Translations under genes and position numbers: made by a program
DNA from: Brachypodius melanocephalos
Taxonomy: Eukaryota; Chordata; Aves; Passeriformes; Pycnonotidae
DNA length: 64,000 nucleotides
NCBI GenBank assembly: GCA_013398615.1
Contig: VZSR01002145.1
Coordinates: 5,118,134-5,182,133 of the forward strand
Reading direction: 5' to 3'
Shown here: positions 48,534-60,395 of the stretch, one piece after another
Position numbering within the stretch: the stretch's first letter is position 1
How the letters are laid out: every line of letters starts with the position of its first letter
The notes under the pieces: model-generated
Database searches by the model: none
What the model was told of the DNA's origin: nothing
What the model saw: only the letters and a program-made list of their open reading frames with translations

Positions 48534-50812
48534 CCCTCTCTATCCCATTTTTGCAGCAGGGAGCTCTGGAGGCAGCCCTGGATTGCTTCAGCAGTGCAAT
48601 GAGCTGGACACATTTCCACACCACCTCCAGGAGTAAAGCCTGAGCCTTCTGCTGGGTCCAGTTTTGCTGCACAGGAGTTTTGAAGGAGCCTGGTGGGAAA
48701 AGTCAATGTCAAGTGTCAGGGAGCCTGGCTGGGTTTGGCTGCAGGCTGTGGCACCTGCTTTGGGTGAGGATCTCAGGTTTCTGGGCAAAATGCCACACTG
48801 TGCACAGGAGGAGGACTCCCACATGTGGCCTGTCTGTCTCCCTGGAAGGGACAGCAGCTGATGTTCTTGGGACTCTGTTTTTATTAATGTTTTAGGTGCT
48901 GTTTGGACATCCTATAAGTCTGGAGCCCTTTTGTTTAGCCGAGCAGTGTCTTGTGAAATATTTTGATGCTGACTCCAGTGGAGCGGCTGGGCTTTCTCAT
49001 CTGTGATTGCAACCATTAGGAATAAACAATAAACATTGCAAAATTGCCATTTCAATATTGCCTCTGGAACTCCGTTAAAATGTTGTCTGCGCTTCGTTGG
49101 GATGCTGAAACCATAACAAAAACCTCCACCAAAGGTGGCCCAAGAGCCTGCTGTGCAAATATCTGAGATGCAATGTCCAGTTAAAACACCTGGACCCTCA
49201 GCTCTGTCCTGGATTCTGGAACTCCCAGGTCAAATATTTTGTTGCTTTTGCTTCTCTGGTTTATTTTTTTTTTTGCCCGTTCCTCTCAGGGCTGTTCTCA
49301 GCAGAGGGCAGCCTTGTCAAACCCATCCCAGCAGCCTTGTTATGTTTTCTGTTTTCCTTGCTGATGCCTATGGAAAGGCAGGAATTGCCCACCCTAAAAC
49401 ACCTGTGTTGTGTGGGTCAGGTTCAGGTTTGTGGGAGGACTCATTCCTGCAGGAAAAATAAAGGGAAAAATTAGTTTTGAGATTTTTTTTAGGAGAAGAG
49501 CGGGAAAAAAAGGAAAAGCCATTTTCAAAGACATCCTGATCCTCCATGCAGGTGGTTTCTGCTGGGTTTTGTACAAATGGAGAGGTTCTGTAGTGATGTA
49601 CAAGAGCTGGATGCTATGTTTATATCAAAGTTGTATTTTCACTTCTGAGCATCCTCCTACAGCTCCCAGGCAGAGCTCTCTGTGTTTCTTTGCTGGCTCA
49701 CATTCCTCAGCATAGTTACTTTGTGTTATAGTAGCACTTCTCACGAGCATCTTCACATTAAATTCCCATTTTGCAGCATTTTTCAGCCATCAAGACAAGC
49801 TTTTCTTCCTATTTTCAGTCTTAGCTGTGGAATTGTTCTGTGTATTTGTTTTTTATGTGTAATAAAAATAAAGGGCAAACGCTTACCAGACTTAAATTGC
49901 CCTATGAATTCAATGGATTACACCAGGTTAGAATCAAAATATTTAACTAAATTAAAGGCATCATGTCCATTAAACCAAGCCAAATAAAGGCAATATCCTT
50001 CATTAAAAATTCAGCAGCAACTCTCTTAGTCAAACCAGGCACTGCTTATCTTGGCAAAAAACCCCTCTGAGATTCTCAGTAAAAGCCATTTTCTTTCATC
50101 TTTATCAAGATGGGTTTTCCTTTAACCTTATTCACAGAAATGATTTCTAAATCTGCTTTGAACAACATCCTGTCCTGCCATGATAAAGCTGACAAATAAC
50201 ACCAGGCTGTGGGTCCCTGGCACCATTTTGGCAGCACCAGGGGCTTGGTCCCATCTTCTCCTGACTCAGGAAGTGCCTGAGAGATGATCCTGTCAACATT
50301 TGCACGTGTACTGAGAAATTCTGTAAAAGCATAAAGGGAAGAGGGGCACGAAAGGTTGGTCGGTTTTAATTAATAAATGGAGTTTTGAGGGATGGCAGAA
50401 GAGGTCATGCACAGAGCGTGACTGGAGCATCCAGCGGTGCAGAACAGACGGGCAGCAGTCACAGGACTCCTGGCATGAGTGAATAAAAGCAGCTAAACCA
50501 GCTAAATCAGCTTTTCTTGACCTTGAACCAAACAACTCCAGGGCTGGCACCCTCCCATTTTCCAACCCACGGCAGTGTGCGAGGGCAGCTCTTGCATGGG
50601 ATGCCAAAACACAAGCACGGGCAGCTTTGGCAATTTTTCCACAGCTTTTGACAACACTGCATTTGGGGAAAGAGCACAGAGCCTTTTCCCATGCCTTTTC
50701 CCTTTGCTGCCGAGCTTTTGCTGGCTTTGGATGTGATTTGTGTATGTAACTTCCCTCAGGGATGCACTAACAGCTTAAACCAAGAGGAGATATTGCAAAC
50801 TTAAATACCTGA

Positions 50813-51065
50813 AAGGTGGCTGCAGTCAGGTGGGGATTGGTCTCTTTCTCCAGAATGAGTCTTAAGCTGAGCCAAGGGAAATCTAGGTTGGATATTAGGA
50901 AAAGGATTTTTTACTGAAGGAGTGATAAAGTGCTGGAATCGTCTGGTAGATGTATTTAAAAAAAGACTGGATGTGGCACTCGGTGCCGTGGTTTAGTTGA
51001 GGTGTTAGGGCTCGGTTGGACTCGATCATCTTCAAGGTCTTTTCCAGCCTAGTGGTTCTGTGATT
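50813..51065 (+). repeat. CR1 LINE 3' fragment
   Basis: Contains TTAAGCTGAGCCAAGGGAAA, TAGGTTGGATATTAGGAAAA, GGTTGGACTCGATCATCTTC, CAAGGTCTTTTCCAGCCTAG and a TGGTTCTGTGATTT end. It is a sense-orientation CR1 3' end reaching the terminus. Confidence 0.9.
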
Positions 51066-51139
51066 TCAGCTCACAAATCCTCTCTTCTCTCCCGCAAACA
51101 ACGTCCCTGCCTCGCCTCTGATTTCTGCCAGGAGAAGCT

Positions 51140-51495
51140 CCCGATGTGGGCGCCTTCCCCGGCCCCATCCCCGTGCCCACAAGGGCTGATCGAGCTCCCC
51201 TGCCCGGCCCGGAGCGGCTCCTCCCCCGGCGTGGGGCGGTCACACCTCCGCTGCCCTCGCTGGCAGCGAACAGCTGCCCTGCTCTGCTTCCATGTGTGCA
51301 GGCACCTCAAACAAACCCTCCGGGCTGGCTGACTCAGCGCTTTATCAGGGGCTGAGCGGCAAAATGCGGCTCTCGTCCAGCGCTGCCCGTGCCTGGGGTT
51401 TGTGTCGCTGAAGGGCTCGGCCGATCCCTCCCTGTCTGGAGCAGCCAAGAGGTTCCCAGCGGCAGCGGCAGCCACGGCCCGTTCAGTTCTGTAAG
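51140..51495 (+). promoter_or_regulatory. CpG-enriched block, possible upstream exon or promoter of PSPH
   Basis: Local rise in GC and CpG right after a CR1 copy. It ends in a good donor-like sequence (CAGTTCT then GTAAGT, near 51491-51496) and contains an AP-1-type TGACTCA. It may be a noncoding PSPH exon or promoter; there is no direct support. Confidence 0.25.
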
Positions 51496-51954
51496 TCACC
51501 GGCATCGTGCTTTTCTCGCAGCTCGGAAGGGCTTGGCGTTTGGCTCCATAACACCGGGGGAGGTTTTCCAGCGGGGAAAATGAGGAGGATCTTGTGCCTG
51601 TGCTGGCCGGCACCGGCGCGGTGCCTGTTTTATAACAGCGGCGTGAATGAATGATGCAATCGGGCACGGGGAGAGCAGCAGCATTTTGGCAGGACAGGCG
51701 AGAGGGGATTGGAGAGTTGGGAGGTGGATGTCAACATGCAACAGGTTCCTTCTGCCCTTTTTTCTCACCTGCTTTTCACGAGGTGTTTAAATGGGTTCGC
51801 TGTGAGGCACTGCTGTGCAGATAATCGTGTGGAGCTGCGAGCAGTTCATCTCTTGACTCGCAGAGAGCTTTGTGACACTGCCTTTACAAACTGAGCAGGA
51901 GGTTCAAGAAAAAACCTGAAATGAAATAGAAAACACGAGAGGTTTAACAAAAAC

Positions 51955-52022
51955 CTAAAAAAAAAAAACAAAACAAAACAAAAAAAAAACCAACAAAAAA
52001 ACAACAAAAACCGAAGAAAACC
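51955..52022 (+). repeat. A-rich low-complexity tract
   Basis: About 70 bases of A-runs broken by single C or G (CAAAACAAAACAAAA style). It has no tail-associated element that I can recognise. Confidence 0.9.
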
Positions 52023-55000
52023 CAAGAGATTAAGGACTGAATTCTTACCCTGCAACCACAGAAAGTTATGGGTGCATGGGTTGAACTTCTAAAACTTACA
52101 TAAACACAATTTGCTTAAATATAACTAATCTGCTTAAATGTATCAGCTTTCCTCTAAAGCTTTCAAAACGTTGCTAATTCTGAGGATGAAAGCTCAGCAC
52201 AGAAAAGCTCTGTCACTGTATTATTCCCATTTTACAGACACAGGACTGGAAACAATGAGGATTAGGTGGTTTGTTTAAACTCATACCATGGAAACACTCC
52301 TGGCAATGTTCTTAAAAGCTGTAGGAGGGGAAGGTCCTGAAAAAAGTTTCAAGAACTATTTTCTCCAAATCCTTTGCTCTGAGCAGCAGTTTCCCTTGAA
52401 GGCAAAAGAAGCAGTTTAATGTGGTTGAACTTCTGTTAATGTTCAATACAATGTTAAATGTGGAAGTGAATCAGAAATTGTTTGCAAACAGGGATATTCC
52501 TGAGTGCTCGGTAATATTTCATTAAGATTCACTTAATCTTCATTTTTAACAGCAATAATTGCGATCATCATGCAAAGTAGCAGCGTGGCAGCACTTGTGA
52601 AAGCTGAAATATGACAACAAGGGAGGTCTAGTCACAATGAGGGGTTTGAGATCTCATCAAAACCTGGCAGCCCCAGAACACCTGCAGTTCTGAGCACCAC
52701 TTACTGCTTCTATTTGCATTACATGCGGATACAGAGGATGGTGCAGTTTCCCCCCTTTCTTTGAAGGGACAGCAAACAGAAAGGATTTCAGTTGTTTTCC
52801 TTTCCCATGTGCTCTTACATCATTCCCCTGTTTGTGGCTCCACCCTGTCTATTATGAAAGAGAATGATTTCTTGTGAAAAGGTCTTTTTTTTTTTTTCAG
52901 AAGATCCTAATGAAACACTTCACAGTCTGGAGGCAAGGAGATCTCACGGGAATTCCAATTTTCCCTTGTGATTTCCTTTTTCCTCCATCTTTATCTCAAC
53001 TCTCACCCTACCTCTCTGTCACTCTTCTATCTTCTTTAGCCACTTCTTTGCCCACTGTTCTTCTCTTCCCCATATTGTTCTTTCCAGCTTTTCTCCATGA
53101 TATTTTATATCAGACCTGTTGAAATGTTTTCTGCTTGCATGCTTTTCAGGCTAGGAATTGATTACCTACCTGAAATTCAGTGGTAGGAAGATCAGAGATT
53201 CCCTATCAGTGTTTTTCATGTGGAAACAGAACCCATTATTTGTGGGAATTTCTTGTTTCTTCCCATGTCATTAAAACATTTACACTTTTAAGCAATCAGA
53301 TGCTCTGTATTTTGGAATAATTAATCTCTGCCACTTACACAGGCCTGGAATGTAAAATTGCTTTTACCTGACTGCAGTTGAGATTTGTCCATAACAGGGT
53401 TTTACACAACTTCAATTCTTTTTGCTCTGATATGCTACTGATGACATTTGCAATTCTTCCCTTCCAGTTTGTCATTTTTATACAACAATTTGAAACTATT
53501 TCCAAAGAGTTATTCTCTGGAATAAAGAGAGGACAGGGTTAACCCCAACTATGACTCCACAATAATTCTTTATTTGTCCATCAAAGTCCACCACAGCTTT
53601 CATGTGATCACTGTCAGGCCCATCCAGCAGGGAAGGGAACATGGGAAATGTGGATATCAGAGAGAAGGAAACGTGAACATTTCATCATCCCCTCTCCCAG
53701 CACGCGTTCGGGCCAGATCAAAGCTGCGTCTCCAGCCCCAAATTCCAGCTTGTCACCAAGCAGTCACGTCACAGAGCAGTGTCCCCACACGGTGCCATTG
53801 CCTCACCGTGTGGCAGAGCTGCGGTGCAACCCCAGGTGAGGCGAGGGTGGCTTTGCACAAGCAGGAACGCCGTCACGCCGTGTCACTCCCCGCCCTGGGA
53901 TTGTGGCCCTGCTGCTTGGAAAACTGGGATATTTCACTGCAAACACAAACACAGAGCTCTGCAGCCCTGGGTGAGTCAAGGCTACAGTAAAGCAAACCTG
54001 AATGCAAATGTCACCTGCCCAGCCAGTGCCAAGGCTGACCTCAGAACTGGCCTCTGGCCACCAAGCCTTACCTCAGAGCTGGGCTCTGGCTGAGGGAAGT
54101 TTGGATGTCCATGGCCTCTTTTCTTTTATATGCTGCGCTGATGGCTTTTAATTATTTTTCTTACATGTCCAGTGCAGTGTTTGTAGAAAAAGATAAGACC
54201 CCACATGGGCTGCAGCAAATAATCCTTTAGCCATGATCCTAAGGCTGGACTGGGGTTTTATTGGTGTGTTCGTGCACCAAGGGCAGAGTTCTGCCAAACT
54301 GCAGTTCAGAGGGGCTCTGGAAAAGCCCTTTTCTGGGATATCTCCTCTCCCCCAAAGGTAGCAGAATAAACCCCACAAAGGAATCCTGAGGTCTGCCCTT
54401 GCCTCTGATGTCTCTTGTTGTCTCTTGTTGTCTCTGTCCCTTGCTCGTTGACATCTCCCTGTTTGTCAGGCAGAATCTCTGGTGCAGACACAGCTCCTGG
54501 CTGTTCACAACAGGTTTCACCACTCAGGCTGGGTGGTTTCCTTTAGACACATTTCCACCTTTCAGCAGTAGATTGGAGCGTTCTCTTTCATTCCATGCAC
54601 AAAAGCAGATAAGAGAGGCGTGTGTTCTACATTTTGTGTCCCGATATTCACCCTGTCCTGAGAGTAAACCCAGAAAGGTTCTCATTCCTGCTTTGACCAT
54701 TAGTGAGGAGAAAACAAAAGATGAAAGGTTATAAAGACATCCGCAATTCTTAAGAATGTGCTGTCTGATGGTGTTTTTCCCCCTATCCCAGGAAAAGAAC
54801 CTGCAACCCATCATACAAGACGTCCTGGGGGATGTCTGAGAGATTAGAAGAAACAAAACACTTCTACCAGAATCTGGGAAGTGAGATAAATAGGAAGGTG
54901 TTGTTTGTGTCTAAATTATAGATTAATAAATAGTAAAATGCACACTGAATTAATTTCCCTATGAAAAGATGAGTAAGAATATACTTAACTCCTTAAGCTT

Positions 55001-55431
55001 CTGATCTGCAGAAATGCTCAACATATTGAAGTGGACAGATCTAAAAGGGTAGAAAAGAAACTTTTGTCAAGGACTGTTGTGGAAGATGTGATCTCTTGTT
55101 GGGTTGAGTGAGGTTCTCAAAGGCCAAGGGTTTGATGGATTTATAAAAGGCTAATCCCCAATGCTAATGGTCCAGTCTTTTCTTGATGAGGATGCAGAAA
55201 AGGATCTAAACCTTCCTGATTTAGGGACAGCCATTCATTGATAGGTTTAGGACAGTTTGCAATGAATCCTCAGGGCCTGGGTGTCCTGCAGCAGCTACTG
55301 ATGAGCAATCAAGGCTCCCCTGGGCTGAGTCAGAGCCCTGCAATCCCACACAGCCCTTGGCAGCCTGCTGCCTCAGCCAATGCCAAGGATTGCAACCTTG
55401 AACCCACGGACATCAGTGGGCTGAGGCTGCA

Positions 55432-55620
55432 GGGAGCAAATCAGCAGCAGCCCAGGGCTCCACTGCCCACCCGGAGCACGAGGTGACCATCAGTAGGCAG
55501 CGACAGGCGGGAGCAAATCAGCAGCTGAGCCAGACCTCCACCACCATTCCCAGCTGGATAAAAGCTGTAGCTGGGCTGCGCTCAGCCCTCCTCACCCGCG
55601 CCAGAGCAGCAGCACCAATG
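55432..55620 (+). promoter_or_regulatory. PSPH: Candidate TATA-type promoter just upstream of the PSPH coding exon
   Basis: ATAAAA at 55558-55563 (GGATAAAAGC) sits about 30 bp before a CTCAGCCCTCCTC initiator-like stretch and 55 bp before an ATG at 55618. That ATG is in frame with PSPH. Upstream, GGGAGCAAATCAGCAGC occurs twice (55432 and 55509). Promoter activity is inferred. Confidence 0.35.
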
Positions 55621-55698
55621 GCTCAGGAAACAGTGCTCTACTGCCACTCAGAGAAAGACTTCATCTTGTCCCCTCACAGTAAGAAGGCTCCCAAAAGG

Positions 55699-58600
55699 AT
55701 GGCGTCCCTGATGGAGCTGAAGGAGATCTTCCGCAGCGCCGACGCCGTGTGCTTCGACGTGGACAGCACCGTCATCAGGGAGGAGGGCATCGACGAGCTC
55801 GCCAAGTTCTGTGGGGTGGGCGATGCCGTGGCAGAGATGTACGTATGGCTGGGGGAGCCCACACAGGGCCAGGCAGAGAGTGATCTGTAGTAATTAGCCA
55901 TGGGGGAGAGTAATCTGTGATTAATGAGACTTGTGAGCATGAATTTATCCTTGGCGGTCATTGTAGGTTATTTCAGTTTATAGCGGGGATGGGTGATCAG
56001 TGGGATTAATGCAGGATGAAGTAACTTGGTCTGGGAGTTGTGAGCCCACCCAACAAAACTACCCTGGCATGAGTTCTGCCATGGTAATTTTGGTAGACTA
56101 GGAGCAGTCCTCACCATTAAACTTGCCTAAGCACTACCAAACCCTGTTCTGACTGAGGAAACCAATGAAATGGAGGAGAGGGGACAGCACTCCCAACCTT
56201 TGCTGAGGCTGGGACACAGCACAAGCTGAAGCTTTTAGCTAAAGCTTTGTTAGATTCAGCTCAGGAATATGGTTCCAGTTGGCATCCCAGAGGGAATGGA
56301 GCTGTTTTACCATCCGTGTTCTCCCATCCATGGAGATCTCCTAGCAGTGGACACCACCAATGTCTGGGCTCAGCCTAACCTCTCTGACCTGGCTCCTTGT
56401 CATTCCTGTTGTTGGGAGGAGCCCCAGCTGGTGAAGTGTCCCTGATGTGAGCTTTTGGTGTCCCTCAGGACCCGCAGAGCCATGGGTGGCACTGTGACAT
56501 TCAAGGCAGCTCTCACAGCACGGTTAGGCCTCATCCGGCCCTCCTACGAACAAGTGCAGAAATTAATATCTGACAACCCACCTCAGCTAACTCCGGGAAT
56601 AAGGTAAGAAGAATTGCAATTTTTTTTTTTAAAGTATTCAGGGAGAAGATGGAATAAATAAAGCCAGTTCTGTGTCATTAGTGATGCTGTAAGGCCACAG
56701 AGCTGCTTTGTGTTGCCTTCCTGCTCCATCTCCATGCTGGGTGTGTTAAAGGGCTTGGATCAGGAGCCTGACTCCATGGCAAGCAGTGAAGCATCCATGG
56801 AAAAAGAAAAGATTCTTAGATATTAACTGGCACCTTGGCTGCCAAGCTCAAATCCTGCCTTGAGGATTAAATGGGCATGGAATAGAATCTGTTCAACCAC
56901 TGCTTTTTCAGGGGTGGTGGGGCTGGGAGGAGGTTTAATACCTCCTTAAATTTGGTCTATTCTGCAACTCTGTGACCTCTCTCTGACTCTCCTCAGTGCA
57001 GTCACACCCCTGGCTCAGTTGAAAGGATCCATTGCTCAGAGCTACCCCTTCTGAAGTCCCTAAAAACATTAAAATACTCATTCAGCAAACACACATAAAT
57101 ATGTGCATCCATTCATCCTGAGGTTTGGAATGAACATCAGCTATTTAAACTGAAAAGCTCTGGGGATTTTTCCCCTGTTCAAATTGTTTCTAACAGTTGA
57201 AAAGAATTTCTTTACTACAAAATCTGACCATAGCTTCAAGTCTGAAATATTTTTAATCTATAAAAGGAGTTTTATATGATCCTGTGCTGGTATTTTATCT
57301 TTTATTTTTCTCCTGTAGAAGACAGCTAGAGATAACTACAAAGACAACATTGTTTCCTGGTTCAGGATCACATGATTTTCCTTTCATTCCTTCCTTTTCT
57401 TCCTTCTTTTCAGTCCTTCCTTTTCTTCTTCCTTTTCTGTGTCCTGCTTTAAGCCTCTGCTTTGCTTTTTCAGTCTTTAGTGTTTCTGCTGCTCCTGCTA
57501 CCCCTTCCCCTGCTCCCTTTGCTGCAGGCTGATCCTCCTGCCTCCAGAGCCAAATCCCTGAAACTTTTCACTGCCTGCAAGTCCTGCTCACATGAACTAG
57601 GCTCACAAACTCCTTTTCTGTAGCTGGTGCCCTCTTCTAAATGTCCAGCATCTGGTGAGCCAACTCTGAGCTAGAAAACATTTGCACTTTGCACTTTTTC
57701 AGCATTTTGGAGCAGTGGTTTTATCTCATCCCCTGCTTTTTGCTGCATCCCAGATTCATTTTCTTGCTGTTGTTTCACTTCAGGAAAAAAAAAAAAATCT
57801 GAACTGGATCTGCTCTCACTTGTTTAAGGGAAAGAAAAGAGTTTGAGGGAGTGCTTGTTTTTTTTTTGAGGAATGAAATGATGGTTTTGTCCAGCTCTTT
57901 CCAGCCAGGTGTGTGCACAAAGAAGGAAAAGCTTTGGGCAGCAGGGATGGATGGAGCTGGGAGCAGCACACACTCAAGCTAAGCTGGAATAGCACCAAAC
58001 CTGCTTTGGGAGGGATTTATTTGACCTCTGTGCTGTCTCCTCTCAGGGAGCTGGTGAGCAGGCTGCACCAACGAGGGGTTCAGGTGTTCTTGGTGTCTGG
58101 GGGCTTTCAGAGCATTGTGGAACACGTGGCCTCGCAGCTGAACATTCCCACAGCAAACGTCTTCGCCAACAGGCTCAAGTTCTACTTCAACGGTGAGAGA
58201 CCCCTCAAATCTCCTTTTTCTGCTCATTCGTGGCACTTTTCTGCTCCCAGCTGTCAGACACTGGGCTGCAGGCACTGTCCTGTTACCTAACCCCACGGAG
58301 AAAGATCACAAAACCTCACCAAAAACCAGCTCGGGGCATACTCAGTGCAAGAAGCAGAGCTGCAGTTACATTTTAATTGCAAGCTGTGCCAAAGGTAAAA
58401 CCTGTTACAGCTGCTGAGAGCAGAGTTTCATTTCCTCCTGCTCCTTCAGGTTAAAGAATCCTTGACCTGAGCTGCTCTCACAAACCCTGCAGTGGCTTTG
58501 GGGCTGTGCAGCAGAGCTGCTCTGGGTTTTCAGCTGCAGTGGCCCAGCAGAGCTGTGGGGATTGAAGTTGTTCCTTGCTCAGGGTTTCCTGCACTGTCTC

Positions 58601-59928
58601 TGCATCCCCCTGGCTGCTGCTGTTGGGAAGTTCACTCCAGAGTGGCTGGGAATGCCTGGGTAGCACTGCACACACAGGTTTCTCTTTTCCTCTGAAAATG
58701 TCTCCATTTTGCCTTGAAAATCCCTCCACTGAAGACTTGGGTGAAATCCCAATCTTAAACTCACCTTGGAATTATTTATTTGGGATGCTGGTGCTGTGGG
58801 TTTTACAGGACTGCATGCAACAAAGTCAAGACCAGAGGTAGAAATCTTCCTTAATTTACAAGAAAACATCTGTCCAACTTGTCCTTCCGCTGTTTTCTAG
58901 GAGAATATGCCGGGTTTGATGAAACACAACCAACAGCTGAATCAGGGGGGAAAGGAAAGGTTATCAGTCACCTGAAAGAACAGTTCCATTTCAAGAAAGT
59001 GGTTATGATTGGAGATGGAGCTACAGACATGGAAGCCTGCCCCCCTGGAGTGAGTATTACAGAAATCCTGAATTCCTTCTAAGCAAATCCTTGGGGGAAA
59101 AAGAAGAGTGAGGTTTGGATTCTTTAATTAAAAAAACAAAACCAAAGCAAACCAGCAGGACAGCTTTTATAAATGGTTATGTCTCAGGGAGAGATTTTAA
59201 TTCCATGATTTTTAATTCAGCTCCTCTCCCCACACAAAATTCCCCAATACCTCAAAGCAGCTCAGGATTTGTTTAATGCTTCCCACCTCAAGGCAAAAAA
59301 AAGAAAAATAAATGAATAAAAAAAAAAGAAAGAAAGAAAGAAAAAAAGCTTCAGTGGAAACTTTAAACCCTGCACTTTCACTGCAGGGGGTTTTGTGAGA
59401 TGTAGAAATGAGGATTGCTCTGGTTAATGATTGAGGACAGGGTTAAAGTTTGCTTTTGGTATCTCTCAGGTGAGGTAAACAGGGGTAAGATAAACAGCAG
59501 AGGGATAATTGTGGGATGCTCCTGCATCAGCCAATGTTTGCTGGCTCTTGAATGGAATTGCATCACGGTTACATCAGATTCTCAGGAAAATCTCACATCT
59601 CAGCAGTCTGGAAGCTATAAGGCATTGAGAAAAACCCCAATAACCAAAATGCTGCAGAATGAATAATTAATAAATCTGAAAAATGAACGTGCAAAGGAAA
59701 ACAGGGCAGGGAGGAATGCTGTGATTATAAAAGCCAATTTTAAAATCAAACTTAATTACTGAGAGCTCCAGTGCTTCCATGCCATAATCCATGTGCCCTT
59801 TCCTTGCGTTTTTCCAGGATTGCTTCATTGGCTTTGGAGGCAACGTAGTCAGAAAGCAAGTAAAGGAGAAAGCAAAATGGTACATCACCCACTTTGATGA
59901 ATTGCTAAAGGAGCTGGAAGAGCGATAA
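55699..59928 (+). CDS. PSPH: Phosphoserine phosphatase
   Basis: HAD-family cytosolic Mg2+-dependent enzyme catalysing the last step of L-serine synthesis, O-phosphoserine to serine. Coding exons: 55699-55838, 56469-56603, 58047-58192, 58901-59049, 59818-59928; 226 residues (human 225). Catalytic motifs seen: nucleophile/acid pair DVDST (Asp20, Asp22), motif II VFLVSGGFQS, the lysine region ESGGKGKV, and motif III MIGDGATDMEACPP. RRAMGGTVTFKAAL is the cap region. The start MASLMELKEIF matches the length of mammalian PSPH, and the exon probably begins at a CACAG acceptor near 55679. However, the frame stays open upstream to an ATG at 55618, which would add 27 residues. C-terminus: LLKELEER. All junctions keep phase. 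Confidence 0.96.
56789..56902 (+). repeat. 114-bp dispersed repeat, copy 2 (PSPH intron)
   Basis: Gap-free match to 47867-47980 in the same orientation, 8922 bp away. Similarity ends abruptly at both sides. It lies in the intron after PSPH exon 2. Confidence 0.9.
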
Positions 59929-59980
59929 ACCCTCCTGTAAAATAATCTATTTAACACCTGTAAATCCATTATACAATGCC

Positions 59981-59986
59981 ATTAAA
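59981..59986 (+). terminator. PSPH: PSPH polyadenylation signal (ATTAAA)
   Basis: ATTAAA 53 bases after the stop codon, followed by TTTATTTGTTTG, a T/G-rich downstream element. Confidence 0.6.
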
Positions 59987-60329
59987 CATTTATTTGTTTG
60001 CAAACTCGTGGGCTGGAGTTTTCTAATGGTTCTGGGAGTTGGGGACCTTCTACTCTGGCTGCTGTGGCCAATGGCACCGTCCTACTCAAATAGGTTGTGA
60101 TGCAAATGGAAAAGATTTTTTTTTTATAAAGCTTTCCTATGGTGGAAGGAATAAATAAATTGATTATTGACTTCCAAGTGAAGACCAAACATGGAAAAGA
60201 ATAAGTTAAAAATACCTTAAGGGGTTATCTCCTGGTCAATGTTGCACATCTGTTGTTTGATCAGTAATGCCTCTACTTATTTTGGGTGACAAGAAAAGAA
60301 CAAGGCCACAAGCAAGACCTTTGCCCAAT

Positions 60330-60395
60330 CAATAATACTAATATTAACAACGTTATTAATATTAATAACATTAATAATATTAATAATAATGTAAT
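60330..60395. repeat. (AAT/ATT)n imperfect microsatellite
   Basis: About 65 bases of AATAAT/ATTAAT triplets with interruptions, shortly downstream of PSPH. Confidence 0.9.

Larger units (their letters stand above)
47461..55556. other. Region between CCT6A and PSPH coding exons
   Basis: 8 kb without a recognised coding gene. Contents seen: one copy of a 114-bp dispersed repeat (47867-47980), two CR1 fragments, a CpG-rich block near 51140-51610, an A-rich tract at 51955-52022 and a pyrimidine-rich stretch at 52970-53060. A slightly CpG-containing patch is at 53700-53900. Much of it may be 5' intron of PSPH if transcription starts near CCT6A. Confidence 0.5.

Noticed and set aside
55238..55486. 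82-residue plus-strand frame upstream of PSPH
   Set aside because: No motif, different frame from PSPH, ends before the TATA-like element; most likely noncoding promoter sequence.
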